From Medicago truncatula (taxonomy: Eukaryota > Streptophyta > Magnoliopsida > Fabales > Fabaceae), in assembly GCF_003473485.1 (NCBI RefSeq), contig NC_053046.1, positions 3,172,001 through 3,236,000 on the forward strand: 64,000 nt of DNA. Direction: 5' to 3'. Of this stretch, positions 62,664 through 64,000 are shown in pieces. Position 1 is the first letter of the stretch; the number at the start of each line of letters is the position of its first letter. The translations under genes and the position numbers were made by a program. The notes beneath the pieces were generated by a model. That model was given only the letters and a program-made list of their open reading frames with translations. It had not been told where the DNA came from and did not search any database.

Positions 62664-63183
62664 GCAAGACCAAAATGTACTTTGAAGTTTGAAAATGATG
62701 CTATATAGAGGAATATTAAAACAGGAATGGTGTTAACACATTGTTTAATATATTTTGTAACGCGCGCTTTTTATTACTAGTTACTAGATAAAAATCATAT
62801 CATCACTATAGTTTAAAATGAGATTATCAATGGAATAATTCAACTTGTATATCAGTATAATTCAAACCACCCAAGTAAGGAACAATGTCATTTGGTTCAA
62901 TGTCATAAACAAGTCCTGGATCGTTTGCTTTCAAATGGTTGACATATCCAGCACCAGTGGCAAATAAATCAGCTGGTTTAAGCCTTTGGTCTAAAATAGC
63001 TTTTCCTTGAAGATTAAACTCATAAGCAGTTGTCATGATTGCTGATTTTATAGCAGCGGGAGACCGATCTGGATGAGAATTTTTCAACAGTGCTGCAATT
63101 CCATTGAGATGAAAACAAGACATTGAGGTACCATTATTAATTGTTAAATCAACATTTACAGTTTTGTTTGATTGCAATATCAA
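62664..63183 (-). pseudogene. Subtilase pseudogene fragment
   Basis: 63183-62827 encodes only the Ser-containing part of an S8 domain: [60 protein letters not shown] and [13 protein letters not shown]. It lacks the Asp, His and Asn parts and the Fn3 end. At 62827 it runs directly into sequence like the 3' flank of copy A ('gagattatcaatggaataa', 'acattgtttaata'), so about 120 codons and some flank were deleted. Upstream of the Ser block the sequence is unrelated. Closest to the 58.97-61.25 kb gene. Confidence 0.85.
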
Positions 63184-63889
63184 TCAATATTATTCAAAAA
63201 TTATGGAAATACGATTTTCTTTTGCTGATTGAGTAAATTAAGTACATTGTTTCTGTAGACGATCTTTACTTACTACTATTACTCAGTGCGATTTGGCACA
63301 CTTGCCAAATTATGAAGGGTGGCAAAGGATTCTGGATTTCACTACAGTACATAAATTTTGTAAAGTTTGTTGGCAATTGTCAATAGCTACATTGGTGCTT
63401 AATCTGATCAACCATAGTGCTTAAGTTTCTGGATCAGTTTCTGGAAGTGTTGATACTATGTCACCTATGATTATTGGAGTGTCATGTTATAGCCATTGTT
63501 TTCTTTAACATGTTTGTGTGTTGGTTCACTTTTACTTGAAACAATTATTAATTAAAGTAGAATTAATAATCATTTTACGATCTCAATAGAAATTTGAACT
63601 TTATAAATTCAAATTAAAAGGTTAAACTCTTATCAATGAAGTGACACACTTGGAATTTTATTGCTATATCTATCTTGTCGATATTTCATTCAACATCTCT
63701 TTAGTCAAAAACATTTATTGGCTTATATGTATATGTAAAAACTTATTATAACAATAATGCTGTTGCATTTCCAATAACAAATACAAGTACCAAGTGAATT
63801 ACCATGAATTTCTGGTACAAATATATTCCATTCCCTTCTTTATTTCTGGAGTATCATATTATCTTATCACCATCTCCCTTTATGCATCA
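63184..63889. other. Intergenic, nothing recognised
   Basis: AT-rich spacer between the pseudogene fragment and the partial subtilase gene. No element ends or exons supported. Confidence 0.35.
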
Positions 63890-64000
63890 TCACTTAAAAA
63901 TGACAGATATAGGGATCCTAACAGCATGTTTATCAGACACCCAAGTGAGAGAGCCCTGAGCAAAAGTTTGACTCCTTCTGTTTTCCTTTATTTGTGGTAT
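63890..64000 (-). CDS. Subtilase, 3' end only (runs off the window)
   Basis: Minus strand. The frame reads [20 protein letters not shown], then [16 protein letters not shown] and a TGA at 63890-63892. This is the end of the Fn3-like domain of a plant subtilase. [18 protein letters not shown] is the same as in the + strand gene at 21.1-23.4 kb, so this member is closer to that one than to its cluster neighbours. The rest lies outside the window, so intactness cannot be judged. Confidence 0.85.
   Translation of the reverse strand: MPQIKENRRSQTFAQGSLTWVSDKHAVRIPISVIFK

Overview
The window is plant nuclear DNA and very probably comes from a legume, most likely Medicago or a close relative. The DNA is AT-rich, and genes have short exons with GT-AG introns. 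Recognisable plant genes include STAY-GREEN, PGRL1, anthocyanidin synthase, alpha-expansin, an F-box protein and a tandem family of subtilisin-like proteases. The intergenic DNA is full of SINEs, LINE tails, MITEs and hAT/Mutator-like elements. The species assignment is inferred from protein resemblance and was not searched.

Layout. 1-6.1 kb holds no gene: tandem and direct repeats, one SINE and two MITEs. 6.1-7.9 kb is a four-exon STAY-GREEN (Mg-dechelatase) gene on the + strand. 7.9-15 kb is repeat-rich, with a 300-bp Mutator-type MITE carrying a 9-bp target duplication, two LINE 3' fragments and a long inverted repeat. 15-20 kb holds a mitochondrial cytochrome c maturation gene (CcmH, +). 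Its upstream side contains an antisense, broken GT61 glycosyltransferase and a hAT-like element. 21.1-23.4 kb is the first subtilase gene (+). 24.6-25.7 kb is an F-box gene (+). 27.2-28.5 kb is an alpha-expansin (-). 30.5-33.1 kb is a ten-exon PGRL1 gene (-). 33-40.7 kb is transposon-rich: a Pack-MULE-like element with a captured beta-amylase fragment, two hAT-type elements with 8-bp target duplications and a solo LTR. 40.7-42.9 kb is anthocyanidin synthase (+), with a SINE in its single intron. From 43.8 kb to the end lies a subtilase cluster, all on the minus strand: three intact intronless genes, one pseudogene fragment and the 3' end of another gene cut by the window edge. An RPA1-like pseudogene and a B3-domain fragment lie between the third and fourth subtilases.

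How the genes relate. There is no operon-like unit. PGRL1 and STAY-GREEN both act in chloroplasts, in cyclic electron flow and chlorophyll breakdown respectively. Anthocyanidin synthase is a flavonoid enzyme; expansin and the subtilases act in the cell wall/apoplast; CcmH acts in mitochondria. The clearest local history is in the subtilase cluster. The genes at 45.1-47.3 kb and 51.0-53.3 kb belong to a direct duplication of about 3.5 kb that includes upstream and downstream flanks. One copy then gained a mitochondrial-type tRNA-Phe fragment, and the other probably gained an LTR-like insertion.

No wholly novel system was found. The observations most worth following are the Pack-MULE-like gene capture, the long hairpin near 13.6 kb, the tRNA fragment private to one duplicate, and the nested GT61/hAT/CcmH arrangement.
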